Below, one piece after another: positions 1-8,233 of a stretch of 64,000 nt of DNA. The notes under the pieces were generated by a model. It saw only the letters and a program-made list of their open reading frames with translations. It ran no database searches and was not told where the DNA came from. This DNA is from Gemmatimonas phototrophica (GTDB taxonomy: Bacteria > Gemmatimonadota > Gemmatimonadetes > Gemmatimonadales > Gemmatimonadaceae), in assembly GCA_945869195.1 (NCBI GenBank), contig CAMBNV010000008.1, positions 99,023-163,022 of the forward strand, in the 5' to 3' direction. The position numbers were made by a program, and so were the translations under genes. Positions within the stretch are counted from its first letter, which is position 1; each line of letters starts with the position of its first letter.

Positions 1-1
1 T

Positions 2-184
2 CCGGACGAGATTCGTCTTGAGAGCGTTGGCTTCAGCGACGCAACCATCGCGCGCTTGCGCGCGATGGGGCACGGCATCACGACCACACAGGGACTCGCG
101 AACGTGAACGCGGTCATGCGGGTGCCGGGGGGTTGGCACGGGGTGAGAGAGCCTCGCTCCGCTGGCGCCGCGATCGGGTACTAG
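2..184 (+). CDS. Gamma-glutamyltransferase, C-terminal fragment
   Basis: Only the last 60 codons are in the window; the gene begins upstream of base 1. The frame reads PDEIRLESVGFSD near its start and ends with PRSAGAAIGY followed by TAG. That PDEIR segment and the terminal (D/E)PR..GAA.GY are typical of the small-subunit end of gamma-glutamyltranspeptidases, which transfer the gamma-glutamyl group of glutathione and related compounds in the periplasm. The gene is convergent with ccdA, 104 bases away. Family assignment rests on a short stretch, so another Ntn-hydrolase of the same family is possible. Confidence 0.75.
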   Translation, partial: PDEIRLESVGFSDATIARLRAMGHGITTTQGLANVNAVMRVPGGWHGVREPRSAGAAIGY

Positions 185-288
185 GTCCGATCGCTGGCCC
201 GTCGCCGTCTCTCCATCATCTATCGGAGAGCCGTCGCCAAAGCCGCTGTGTCCGATACCCAACGACCCGTTAGCGACCAGTAGGCTCG
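185..288. other. Short intergenic gap between convergent genes
   Basis: This 104-base stretch separates the stop codons of the gamma-glutamyltransferase and ccdA. It contains one weak inverted repeat (CTCTCC...GGAGAG, 209-230) with no T-run. No convincing gene or terminator is seen. Confidence 0.4.
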
Positions 289-1020
289 CTAAATCCGATC
301 AAGAATGAACTCCGGTGTGAAGTCCTGCAGCCACGTCGCGAGCATCGTGAACCGATTCGTCACCATGAGCACGCCGACGAGGACGAGCATCGCCCCGGAG
401 ATACGGTTTACCCAGACCATCTGGTGCCGCAACTTGGCAAACACCGCGAGGAACTTCTCAACCATCAGCGCGGCGAGCAGGAACGGCACAGCGAGGCCGG
501 CCGAGTACGCCGCAAGGAGCACCAGGCCGCGTTGCAGGTCGGCTTCATTGGCGGCCATCGTGAGAATCGCGCCGAGGATTGGTCCAATGCAGGGCGACCA
601 ACCCGCGCCGAAGGCGATTCCCACCATGAGCGTACCGAAATACCCGATCGGTTTGTTCGCGATATGCAGCCTGGTGTCGCGGGCGAGCAGTCCCAGGTTG
701 AACACGCCAAGCATGTAGAGCCCGAAGACGATGATCAGCATGCCACCAATCCGGCTAATCCAGTCGCGGTAGCGCAGCATGACCTGACCGAACACCGTCG
801 CGCCCGCGCCGAGCGCAAGAAAAATCAGCGAGAAGCCACAAACAAAGACCACCGCATGGAAGAGCGTCTGGCGCTTGGTGTGCTGGAGGTCCTCGAGTGT
901 CATCCCCGTGATGAAAGTGACGTAGCTCGGGACGAGCGGCAGCACACAGGGACTCAGGAAGCTGAGCAGCCCGGCGCTGAACGCGATGAAGAGGCCGAGC
1001 GAGCCGGCGGTCGATTCCAT
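289..1020 (-). CDS. ccdA: Cytochrome c biogenesis protein CcdA (DsbD-type membrane domain)
   Basis: A 243-residue, six-helix membrane protein that carries reducing equivalents from cytoplasmic thioredoxin across the inner membrane, normally for cytochrome c haem ligation or periplasmic disulfide reduction. The two pseudo-symmetric halves each hold a conserved Cys in a proline-rich motif: SPCVLPLVP near residue 22 and GWSPCIGP near residue 140. The length is normal for the short CcdA type. The ATG at 1020 shares its A with the TAA stop of the upstream fur-family gene, so translational coupling is likely and the longer upstream reading is rejected. No thioredoxin partner gene is visible nearby. 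Confidence 0.92.
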   Translation of the reverse strand: MESTAGSLGLFIAFSAGLLSFLSPCVLPLVPSYVTFITGMTLEDLQHTKRQTLFHAVVFVCGFSLIFLALGAGATVFGQVMLRYRDWISRIGGMLIIVFGLYMLGVFNLGLLARDTRLHIANKPIGYFGTLMVGIAFGAGWSPCIGPILGAILTMAANEADLQRGLVLLAAYSAGLAVPFLLAALMVEKFLAVFAKLRHQMVWVNRISGAMLVLVGVLMVTNRFTMLATWLQDFTPEFILDRI

Positions 1021-1466
1021 TAGCGGGACACTCCAGTTTGGCAGTCGAGACAGACGCCGTGGATAACCAGCCGATGTCGGACACGGGCAAAGCCGCGCGA
1101 CTCGGCGACGATCGTGGTCATGCGTTCGAGGCGCTCCTCGCGGAACTCTTCGACCCTGTTGCACTGCGTGCAGATGAGATGCTCATGGTGCGGAATATCG
1201 CGTGCGGGCTCAAACCGACGGAACCCCTCCCCAAAGTCGCGCTCGACTACGAGGCCGCTCTCCAGCAGCGTGTCGATCGTGCGATAGACGGTCGCCGTCC
1301 CGACCCTTTTGCCTCCCGCGATGACCTCCGTCACCACTTCCTCGGCCGAGAGATGCCGATGGGAGGTGAGCAGAACCTCGGCGATCGCGAGCCGCTGCGC
1401 CGTGACGGGCAGATTGTGCTCGCGCAGATAGCCGACAAAGCGCTTGACTACAGCGTGGTCCGACAC
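1020..1466 (-). CDS. fur: Fur-family metal-responsive transcriptional repressor
   Basis: A 148-residue Fur/PerR/Zur-type regulator. The N-terminal winged helix includes VTAQRLAIAEVL and the recognition region GTATVYRTIDTLLESG. The HHEH metal-binding segment follows near residue 90. Two CxxC pairs (CTQC near residue 99 and CLDC near residue 141) form the structural zinc site seen in many Fur and PerR proteins. It overlaps the upstream unknown gene by 19 bases and is coupled to ccdA through TAATG. Sequence alone does not separate Fur from PerR, so the symbol is a family label. Confidence 0.88.
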   Translation of the reverse strand: MSDHAVVKRFVGYLREHNLPVTAQRLAIAEVLLTSHRHLSAEEVVTEVIAGGKRVGTATVYRTIDTLLESGLVVERDFGEGFRRFEPARDIPHHEHLICTQCNRVEEFREERLERMTTIVAESRGFARVRHRLVIHGVCLDCQTGVSR

Positions 1467-1852
1467 CGGACTTCCGTGATGCGGGCACGAGCCTCGTCGC
1501 CACTCACGTGCTCTGGTGCGGTGGTCTCATTCGCCCGCTGCTGCACCCCGCGCACCACGGCCTCGACGGTAATCAGCGGCGCGTCCGCTTCGGCAACGAC
1601 CTCACACTCCCATCGGCCTCGATCAGGGCCTTTGCGGGTGAACCGATACCGCGCCGTGTAGATCACGTGGCGCTCGCGGCCAGCCACTTCATGCTCGGCG
1701 GCGACGACGGCCACGCCCGTCTCGAGCGTCCCCTGGCGCATCGGAGGGAAAAAATGAATCTCCGTGATGCGCTCGACTGGAACGGTGTCCGCGATCGTCA
1801 GGAGCAGGCGCTCTCGGGCGTCCGCCGAGAGGGAAATGGTCTGGTGGGCCAT
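1448..1852 (-). CDS. Protein of unknown function, 134 aa
   Basis: I do not recognise this family. The 134-residue protein is soluble, with no signal peptide or membrane segment. It has alternating hydrophobic strands in the middle (VAVVAAEHEVAGRERHVIYT) and a charged C-terminus that overlaps the start of the fur-family gene by 19 bases. A TAGATT box sits exactly six bases upstream of the ATG, so its mRNA may be leaderless. It lies 38 bases after priA and probably belongs to the same gene chain. Confidence 0.7.
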   Translation of the reverse strand: MAHQTISLSADARERLLLTIADTVPVERITEIHFFPPMRQGTLETGVAVVAAEHEVAGRERHVIYTARYRFTRKGPDRGRWECEVVAEADAPLITVEAVVRGVQQRANETTAPEHVSGDEARARITEVRCRTTL

Positions 1853-1858
1853 GAAAGA

Positions 1859-1864
1859 AATCTA
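1859..1864 (-). promoter_or_regulatory. -10-like box (TAGATT) directly upstream of the 134-aa gene
   Basis: On the minus strand, TAGATT is followed by TCTTTC and then the ATG. The spacing puts transcription start at or next to the A of the ATG. No good -35 hexamer lies 16-18 bases upstream. This is the same hexamer found before purA, rpsL, glyQS and ftcD. Confidence 0.4.
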
Positions 1865-1890
1865 ACCCGTCGCGCCGGGGGGATGGCCCG

Positions 1891-4167
1891 TCAGAGCAAC
1901 GACACCGGATCGCGATCCACGACCAGCCGCATCTCGGCGGCGGCTGGCACGTCGACGCCGGCGATAAGACCCCGAATCAGCCGCGTCAACGGGGCCGGAT
2001 GGACGGACTTGAGGATCGTGTGCCAGCGGAAGCGCGTCTTGATCCGCTCAATCGGGCAGGGTGCTGGCCCGAGGACCGACACACCGAGCGAGAATCGGGT
2101 CTCCGCCTCGACCAGCCACGCGGTGACTTGCCGCGCGAAGTCCGCCACCGCGACTTCGTTGAGCCCGCTCACCACGACATTGGCGAGGCGCAACGTCGGC
2201 GGATAGGACGGACTGTGACGCATCGCCATCTCCTCGGTGACGAACCCAAGGAAGTCATGCGCCGCCGCGTGCCGCACCGCATGGTGCCCCGGCACGCGAG
2301 TCTGGATCACCACTTCGCCGCCCTTGGGACCACGACCCGCGCGTCCCGCCACCTGAGCGAGCAGTTGAAAAGTCCGTTCGCTCGCGCGAAAGTCGGGGAG
2401 GTTCATCCCCACATCGGCATCGATCACTCCCACGAGCGTCACATTTGGAAAGTCGAGTCCCTTTGCGATCATCTGCGTGCCGAGCAACACGTCGACCTCA
2501 CCCCGTCCGACGCGGTCGAGAATTGTCGTGTGCGCCCATTTTCCTGTCGTCGTGTCCACATCCATTCGCGCGATCCGCGCGGTGGGAAGCCGCTCGACGA
2601 GCAGGCGCTCCACCTGCTGCGTGCCAAGTCCACGCTGACGCTCCATGGGCGCCCCGCACTCACCACAGGCGCGCCCCGCCGCCTCCTGGTGCAGGCAGTA
2701 GTGACAGACGAGTCGCTCGGGTGTGCGATGATACGTGAGTGAAATTGAACAATCGGGACAGACCGCGACATGTCCGTCGGCGCACTGCACGAACGACGCG
2801 TAGCCACGACGATTGAGCAACACTATGCTCTGCTCTCCCCGCGCGAGTCGGTCCCGCAGCCCATGTTCGAGTGCCGCCGAGATCACCTGGCGCCGAGCAC
2901 GTTCGTCAGGCGTGGACGCACGTAGCTCCTGACGCAGATCGAGCACGCGCACCGCTGGGAGCGAGCCACCACCCACGCGCTCCGGGAGCGAGAGCAGCGT
3001 GAGACGCCCGTCCTGCGCGTTCTTCCAGCTCTCGAGGCTTGGGGTCGCACTCCCGAGCAGGCAGCGCGCGCCAGTCTCGCGCGCCCGAATGAGTGCAACG
3101 TCGCGCGCATGGTAGCGCGGTGTCTCGGCCTGCTTGTAACTCGCTTCATGCTCCTCGTCGACGATGATCGCGCCGAGATTCGTCAGAGGAGCGAAGACGG
3201 CCGAGCGCGCACCGACGACGATTCGTTTCTCGCCGCACCGTAGCGCGCGCCACGCATCGAGCCGCTCGCCATCGCTCAGGCCAGAGTGGAGGACTGCGAC
3301 CTGCTCACCGAAGACGGCGCGGAAGCGGTCGACCGCCTGGGGCGTGAGCGCGATCTCCGGCACGAGGACGATTGCGCTCTTCCCTTCCTTGCGCACCACC
3401 TGTTCGAGCAGCTCCAGGTAGACGAGCGTCTTTCCGCTGCCGGTGATGCCGTGGAGCAAGAAGGCGGATCCGGGCGCGCCGGCGAGGATCGCATCGATCG
3501 CAACACGCTGCGCCGGGCTCGGCGTGAGTGCCGCCGGCGTCCCCAGAGGGCGGCTCGCGAACGGGTCGCGGAGGCGTCCCTCGCGCTCCTCACGGACGAG
3601 CCCCCGTTTCAGCAGGCCTGCAACGACGCTGCTCGTGCAGCCGAGGCGCTCGAGAAGGAGCGGCACCGGGGCGCGTCCACCGAGTTGCTCGAGGAGTTCG
3701 TAGAGCTGGCGCTGCTGCGGCGCGCGCGAAAATACCGCATCGCGCTCGAGCAGCGAAGGCAGCTCCGTCGCAATCGCGAGCAACCGCTCGGTGCGCCCTT
3801 GAGGTGCGGGGCGCGCGGCGACTCCGAGCGCGGCAGGCAGCACGGCTCGGCAGACTTGACCGAGTGGCACCACATGGTAGTCCGAGATCCAGCGACAGAG
3901 CGCCAGTAGGTCGGCACTGAGCGAGGGTTCGGCGTCAGGAACGTCGAGGATCGCCTTGGGTACCGTCTGGCCGAGCGCGATGCCGTCGCTTTCGCCAACG
4001 CAAAACCCGATGGTGCGGCGATTGCGCACCGGGACAACGACGCGGCTCCCCGGCACGAGCGGATGGCGCGTCGTCGCGGGCACCGCGTAGGTGAAGGTCT
4101 GCAGCAGGGGCAGGGGGAGCGCGACCTCGATGAGGCGCGGTCGCGCCGGGGAGGAATGGGTGCTCAC
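1891..4167 (-). CDS. priA: Primosomal protein N' (replication restart helicase PriA)
   Basis: A 758-residue 3'-5' DNA helicase that reloads the replisome at stalled forks. In order it shows the N-terminal 3'-DNA-binding domain, a helicase core with Walker A GITGSGKT and DEEH box (VDEEHEASYKQ), the zinc module (CPDC, CHYC and CGEC pairs), motif V/VI (QVAGRAGRGPKGG) and the C-terminal domain. The start is taken as a GTG at 4167, whose GTGA overlaps the stop of the preceding 42-codon ORF and which opens with the family-like segment PRLIEVALPLPL. Upstream residues in this frame are not PriA-like. Confidence 0.95.
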   Translation of the reverse strand: MSTHSSPARPRLIEVALPLPLLQTFTYAVPATTRHPLVPGSRVVVPVRNRRTIGFCVGESDGIALGQTVPKAILDVPDAEPSLSADLLALCRWISDYHVVPLGQVCRAVLPAALGVAARPAPQGRTERLLAIATELPSLLERDAVFSRAPQQRQLYELLEQLGGRAPVPLLLERLGCTSSVVAGLLKRGLVREEREGRLRDPFASRPLGTPAALTPSPAQRVAIDAILAGAPGSAFLLHGITGSGKTLVYLELLEQVVRKEGKSAIVLVPEIALTPQAVDRFRAVFGEQVAVLHSGLSDGERLDAWRALRCGEKRIVVGARSAVFAPLTNLGAIIVDEEHEASYKQAETPRYHARDVALIRARETGARCLLGSATPSLESWKNAQDGRLTLLSLPERVGGGSLPAVRVLDLRQELRASTPDERARRQVISAALEHGLRDRLARGEQSIVLLNRRGYASFVQCADGHVAVCPDCSISLTYHRTPERLVCHYCLHQEAAGRACGECGAPMERQRGLGTQQVERLLVERLPTARIARMDVDTTTGKWAHTTILDRVGRGEVDVLLGTQMIAKGLDFPNVTLVGVIDADVGMNLPDFRASERTFQLLAQVAGRAGRGPKGGEVVIQTRVPGHHAVRHAAAHDFLGFVTEEMAMRHSPSYPPTLRLANVVVSGLNEVAVADFARQVTAWLVEAETRFSLGVSVLGPAPCPIERIKTRFRWHTILKSVHPAPLTRLIRGLIAGVDVPAAAEMRLVVDRDPVSLL

Positions 4168-4292
4168 TCCGCTGGCCACGCCACATAGGCATCCGCCAGG
4201 CCGCCGCTGCCCACGCGGCGCCCACGGCGATATCGCTCTCCCGTCACCTGACGCCGCATCGCGATCAGCTGGTCGGGCGCATCGACGGCCAT
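4164..4292 (-). CDS. 42-codon ORF resembling a protein-kinase glycine loop
   Basis: This short ORF starts with an ATG preceded by AGAGG and ends in a GTGA overlap with priA. Its second half, GERYRRGRRVGSGGLADAYV, looks like the first strand pair and glycine-rich loop of bacterial Ser/Thr kinases (RY.lgr.lG.GG...Y.A). The chain stops before any catalytic lysine. It could be a coupled leader peptide for priA, a remnant of a kinase gene, or a chance resemblance. Nothing downstream continues a kinase. Confidence 0.35.
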   Translation of the reverse strand: MAVDAPDQLIAMRRQVTGERYRRGRRVGSGGLADAYVAWPAE

Positions 4293-4386
4293 GGGCCTCT
4301 GCGGCAGGACGAGCGCGCACGGCCCGCAGCTGCGGGCGGCGCTCCTATTCCAGGTACCGCAGCCAGAACAGAACACGAGTGAGAAT

Positions 4387-5445
4387 CTACAGCCAACCGC
4401 GGCGGTGGAGAATCCAAATGAGCACGCCGCCGAGTCCGAGCTGGACGACAAGCATCACCCAGAACCCGTTCGCCCATCCGGAGAGCGGAATGTTCGTGAA
4501 GTTCATTCCCCAGATGCCGCTGACTACCACGAACGGCACGCTCACCGTCGCGACCACCGCGAGGCCTTTCGTCACCATCCCCATGCGATTGGAGACCTGG
4601 GTGAGGTAGGAGTCCATCGTACTGGAGAGCAGATCACGGTAGGTATCGAGCGACTCATTGAGCCGGATCACATGATCGTAGATGTCGCGATAGTAGATCT
4701 GTGAGTCGGGAGGAATGAGCGCCGAAGGACGGTTTTGCAGCACGTTAAAGACCTCGCGCATAGGCGAGAGGTGGCGCCTCAACTGCAACACGAGACGTTT
4801 CACGCTAAAGATGTCTCGCAAGGATTCCTGGTCGAAGTGCACGAACACGCGCTCCTCGAGTCCATCCACGAAGGCATCGAGTCGCTCGAGCACCGGGAAA
4901 TAGGCATCCACCGTCGCATCGAGCAGGTGATGCATTAGATGGCTGGCGTCCCGTTCAAGCAGGTCGTGCGACCGCTGGATCCGCTGGATGGTCGCGTCGA
5001 CCCCAGGCGCATGCATGCCGTGCACGGTGACGACGAAGTTCTGTCCGAGGAAGAGCGAAAGGTTGAAGGTCTCAATGTCGTAGAGGTCCGGCGTCTCGTC
5101 CGCAAAGCGAATCGCGCGCACTACGGTGAAGGCGTACGTGGGAAACACTTCAAACTTGACACGACCCTCGGCCGAGAGCGTGTCCTCTGCGCTCAATGGA
5201 TGGAACTGGAAAACCTCCGTTAGGAGTGCGTGCTGGGCGTGGACCCGATAATCGATGTCGACCCACAGGAGCCCTACGCCCGACTGCACGATCGGAGCGA
5301 ACTCCGCTGGGGTGATGTCGCGACGGACGAACCCCGTGACATCGCGATGCCAGGAGCGCGGACGGCTCTCGTTCTGGGTGGCTGCCGATGGTTCGTCGAT
5401 GACCGCACGAAGACGAAGGGATTTGGTCGGCTGGCGCTTGCGCAT
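4387..5445 (-). CDS. corA: CorA-type magnesium/divalent cation transporter
   Basis: A 352-residue inner-membrane channel for Mg2+ (or Co2+/Ni2+/Zn2+ in some members). It has a long cytoplasmic alpha/beta and helical domain, then two C-terminal membrane helices separated by the signature GMN in GIWGMNFTNIP. The charged end RRGWL follows the second helix. The ATG at 5445 gives an N-terminus rich in Lys and Arg; the upstream extension lies in the hydrolase gene's coding region and is rejected. It starts 10 bases after the histone-deacetylase-like gene. Confidence 0.93.
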   Translation of the reverse strand: MRKRQPTKSLRLRAVIDEPSAATQNESRPRSWHRDVTGFVRRDITPAEFAPIVQSGVGLLWVDIDYRVHAQHALLTEVFQFHPLSAEDTLSAEGRVKFEVFPTYAFTVVRAIRFADETPDLYDIETFNLSLFLGQNFVVTVHGMHAPGVDATIQRIQRSHDLLERDASHLMHHLLDATVDAYFPVLERLDAFVDGLEERVFVHFDQESLRDIFSVKRLVLQLRRHLSPMREVFNVLQNRPSALIPPDSQIYYRDIYDHVIRLNESLDTYRDLLSSTMDSYLTQVSNRMGMVTKGLAVVATVSVPFVVVSGIWGMNFTNIPLSGWANGFWVMLVVQLGLGGVLIWILHRRGWL

Positions 5446-5455
5446 GGAGGAGAAC

Positions 5456-6379
5456 CTACCGCAGTGCTTCGAGGTGTGCGATGACCACCGCGCCGAGCTG
5501 GTCGGGAGCGTAGCCTCCTTCCAGCACACTGACGACCCGTCCCCCGCACCAGCGTTCGGCGCGCTCGACCAATCCGCGGGTGAGCGCCCGGACGTCGTCG
5601 ACTGTCAGCGTGAAGCCGCCCAACGGGTCGCCGGCAAGCGAATCGAAGCCAGCCGAGATCAGCACGAGGCCAGGCGTCCACGCGCAGGTCGCGGCGTCCA
5701 CGGCGGCGTTCAGCGCGTCGCAATATCGCCCGGGAGCGAGCCCCGGCGGCATTGGCACATTCCAGACATTCTTGTGCGGCCCACAATCCTCGGCGGCGCC
5801 CGTCCCCGGGTACCAGGGCCACTGGTGCATGGAGATGAAGTGAATACCAGGATCACCCTCGACGAGTGCCTGCGTTCCATTGCCGTGATGGACGTCCCAA
5901 TCGACGATGAGGACGCGGTCCACACCGCGCGTGCGCGCAACGAGCGCCGCGATCGCCACGTTGCCGAAGAGACAGAATCCCATTGCGCGATCGCGCAGCG
6001 CGTGATGCCCCGGCGGACGGACGCCGACGAAACTGCGCAAGTTCCGCCCATCGAGTGCGCGCTCCACTGCCTCAACCGCCGAACCGACGGCCGCCGTCGC
6101 CGCATCCCACGAACCCTCGCTCACCAGCGTGTCTGCATCGAAGCGCCCGCCGCCGGCCTCACTCATGGTGCGCACACGCTCGATGTACCCACGGTCGTGC
6201 GCGAGGGCGAGTTCGTCGATCGTTGCGTGCCGCCCTTCGAGGTGCTCTATCGCCATGAAGAGTTCGGGGTGATAGCGCATGGCGCGCGTGATCGCGCGGA
6301 TGCGGCCGACATGCTCATGGTGTTTCCAGCCGTTATCGTGCCGACCCACGTCCGAGTGCGAGATGAACGCCAGACTCAT
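5456..6379 (-). CDS. Histone deacetylase-like (AcuC/class II) zinc amidohydrolase
   Basis: A 307-residue arginase-fold deacetylase. Visible active-site motifs are PPGHHA (tandem His), the DWDVHHGNGT metal-binding stretch, and a C-terminal VLEGGYA. Bacterial relatives include acetoin-utilization deacetylases, acetylpolyamine amidohydrolases and protein deacetylases; the substrate cannot be read from sequence. The ATG at 6379 overlaps the preceding stop as ATGA and begins MSLAFISHSDVGRH, which fits the family; the upstream 88 residues are a readthrough of the neighbour's region. Confidence 0.9.
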   Translation of the reverse strand: MSLAFISHSDVGRHDNGWKHHEHVGRIRAITRAMRYHPELFMAIEHLEGRHATIDELALAHDRGYIERVRTMSEAGGGRFDADTLVSEGSWDAATAAVGSAVEAVERALDGRNLRSFVGVRPPGHHALRDRAMGFCLFGNVAIAALVARTRGVDRVLIVDWDVHHGNGTQALVEGDPGIHFISMHQWPWYPGTGAAEDCGPHKNVWNVPMPPGLAPGRYCDALNAAVDAATCAWTPGLVLISAGFDSLAGDPLGGFTLTVDDVRALTRGLVERAERWCGGRVVSVLEGGYAPDQLGAVVIAHLEALR

Positions 6380-7638
6380 GCGGCACCCCGGGCACGCCGC
6401 GACGCCCACTCGGCGAGTAGAAGCGCGATCGCGACGGCTCCGAGCCAGGGATGGAGCTGGCGTGGCTCGGGTGAACGGTTCGGCGCGTGCAGAACGGCAG
6501 GGCCCAGGCGATGGACCAGTGTGGCGCGGGGCGCGGCCTCCGCGTCGTTCAGGACCGACGTCTCCCCCCCGCCGGAAGCCGACGCAGCCGTCCCCGATGC
6601 CCTGACGGATGGCGCCGCCGCGGCCACGAGACGCGTCCACCATTCGCGGTGCTCACGCAACCCCGAAGCACCACCCTGCATTCTCCAGCGCCAGCTCTCC
6701 TCGTAGGCCGACTGCACGACGCGTCCGGCCTCGACGCGACGCGCCACGACTGCAATCGCACCGCCGCGACGCTCGAGCACCACCGCGTCGGCGCGTACTG
6801 CCGTGAGCGAGCGGATCGGCAACGCCAGGAGCGGATCGCTACCGTCGAATCCGCCTCGCGACCCCTCCACGCGGGCGCCGCCGCGCGCCGGTGTCATCGC
6901 CGAGAACGTGGCAGCGGCCGCAGCCTCGCCCGAGAGCACGAGCCCACCTCCGGCGCGCACGAACCGGCTGAGCACGGCCGCCTCGGCTCCAAGCACGGTA
7001 TCGAGTGCTACGACCACCGCATAGACCCCGATCGCGGGGGCGCCCGCGCTCCCCTGGGTGAGGCGCATCGTGTTCGAGAGTTGCAGTTGCGCATCCACAG
7101 ACCAGCCGGCCTCCTCGAGCGCGGCGATCGTGAACTTCGACTCCCAGCCCACGTGCCCCAAAACGAGTACCCGCCCACTGGTGGTTCCCATCGAAGGCGC
7201 CGCGCTCGCCACGGTACGGCCGTCGCTGACGCGCACCGCACCGCGCAGCCCAGAGGCGATGACCACGCCGCCGCCACGAGGCAATGAGTCGATGTCACCG
7301 AGGGAGTCGACGAGCACGAGCGCGCCGTCACTCACCGCCGTAATCCTGGTGCGGGCTGCGGGGTCCCGCGTCGGCTCAAGTGCCGTCGCCACGGCAGCCA
7401 GGTCTCCGCTCCACGTCACGGCGTCTCCGGCGCGTGCGTGCGCAGCGAGCGAGTCGCGCGCGCGCGGGCCCACGATGCCCGCGAGCGTCAGATGTACCAC
7501 GGGTGCCCGGTGTGAGGCTGGCGTGGAGCGCTCGCCCTGCGCCAGCACGATGCGCAGGAGCGCCAATCCGACAAGCGCGAGCGCCGAACCGCGCGCGGCC
7601 CGCTCCCACCACAGGCGGCGATTAGCGCGTGAGCGCAT
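6376..7638 (-). CDS. Membrane-anchored protein of the MoxR/BatA cluster, 420 aa
   Basis: A 420-residue protein with a hydrophobic helix near residues 17-34 and another near the C-terminus (around 398-413), leaving a large extracytoplasmic middle part. The middle alternates short hydrophobic strands with Gly-rich loops, as in BatA-associated proteins with a class I glutamine amidotransferase-like fold, but no catalytic triad is evident. It overlaps DUF4159 upstream by 17 bases and the deacetylase-like gene downstream by ATGA. Function is not known; position suggests the aerotolerance-type complex. Confidence 0.75.
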   Translation of the reverse strand: MRSRANRRLWWERAARGSALALVGLALLRIVLAQGERSTPASHRAPVVHLTLAGIVGPRARDSLAAHARAGDAVTWSGDLAAVATALEPTRDPAARTRITAVSDGALVLVDSLGDIDSLPRGGGVVIASGLRGAVRVSDGRTVASAAPSMGTTSGRVLVLGHVGWESKFTIAALEEAGWSVDAQLQLSNTMRLTQGSAGAPAIGVYAVVVALDTVLGAEAAVLSRFVRAGGGLVLSGEAAAAATFSAMTPARGGARVEGSRGGFDGSDPLLALPIRSLTAVRADAVVLERRGGAIAVVARRVEAGRVVQSAYEESWRWRMQGGASGLREHREWWTRLVAAAAPSVRASGTAASASGGGETSVLNDAEAAPRATLVHRLGPAVLHAPNRSPEPRQLHPWLGAVAIALLLAEWASRRARGAA

Positions 7639-8233
7639 AGATCACCAGGTTCACACCGAACTTCGTGCTGTCGACCGAGAGGAACCGCTTGTTATCGGGA
7701 TGGAAGTTCCACTCCGAACTGTAGTCCTTGCTGCTATAGAGCACGGCAATCCGGTCGCCCTCGAAGACCGCCTGTAGATGCTTGTGCACGAGGTTGTCTC
7801 CCCAGCCATTGAGCTCGTGACTCGTGGTTGGCGGGCCTTCGGGAAACTTGAAGAACGCGCGGTAGAGCGCGTGGTCGTTCGGGAGATCCTGCAGCGGGCC
7901 AATCGCGCGGGCGACCTCTTCCCAGGCGGTGCGATGAAACTGGCCGTCGACATCGTGGTTGTGGTCGTCGATAAACAGCATTCCGCCGCGTGCGCAGTAT
8001 TCCGAAAGCGTCGTACGTTCGGCGTCGGTGAATCGCACCGGAAGATGACCCGTCAGGTAGACGAGCGGATACTTGAAAATATCGCGCGAGCCTAGCGGAA
8101 CGATCACGCCAGTCGGTGCGACGTCGATCCCGGTATAGCGTGCCACCGAGTCGATGATGTTCGCGGGGACCATCGGCGCGCTGTCCCAGTCGCCCGAGTC
8201 GTACTGCGCAGTGGCGAACACGAAATCGGGCAT
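7622..8233 (-). CDS. DUF4159 domain protein
   Basis: A 203-residue protein that is almost all DUF4159. It opens with PDFVFATAQYDSGDWDS and contains PLVYLTGHLPVRFT, the HDHNHD-like segment DDHNHDVDG, and NLVIYALTR at the end, as in family members next to MoxR and BatA genes. Many relatives carry a signal peptide; none is visible here, so it may be cytoplasmic. The ATG is fused to the previous stop as TGATG, which makes it a better start than the GTG four codons upstream. The biochemical role of the family is unknown. Confidence 0.85.
   Translation of the reverse strand: MPDFVFATAQYDSGDWDSAPMVPANIIDSVARYTGIDVAPTGVIVPLGSRDIFKYPLVYLTGHLPVRFTDAERTTLSEYCARGGMLFIDDHNHDVDGQFHRTAWEEVARAIGPLQDLPNDHALYRAFFKFPEGPPTTSHELNGWGDNLVHKHLQAVFEGDRIAVLYSSKDYSSEWNFHPDNKRFLSVDSTKFGVNLVIYALTR

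Noticed and set aside
5255..6706. 483-codon plus-strand frame across corA and the deacetylase-like gene
   Set aside because: Arg/Ala-rich shadow of two well-supported minus-strand genes; no start signal or family.
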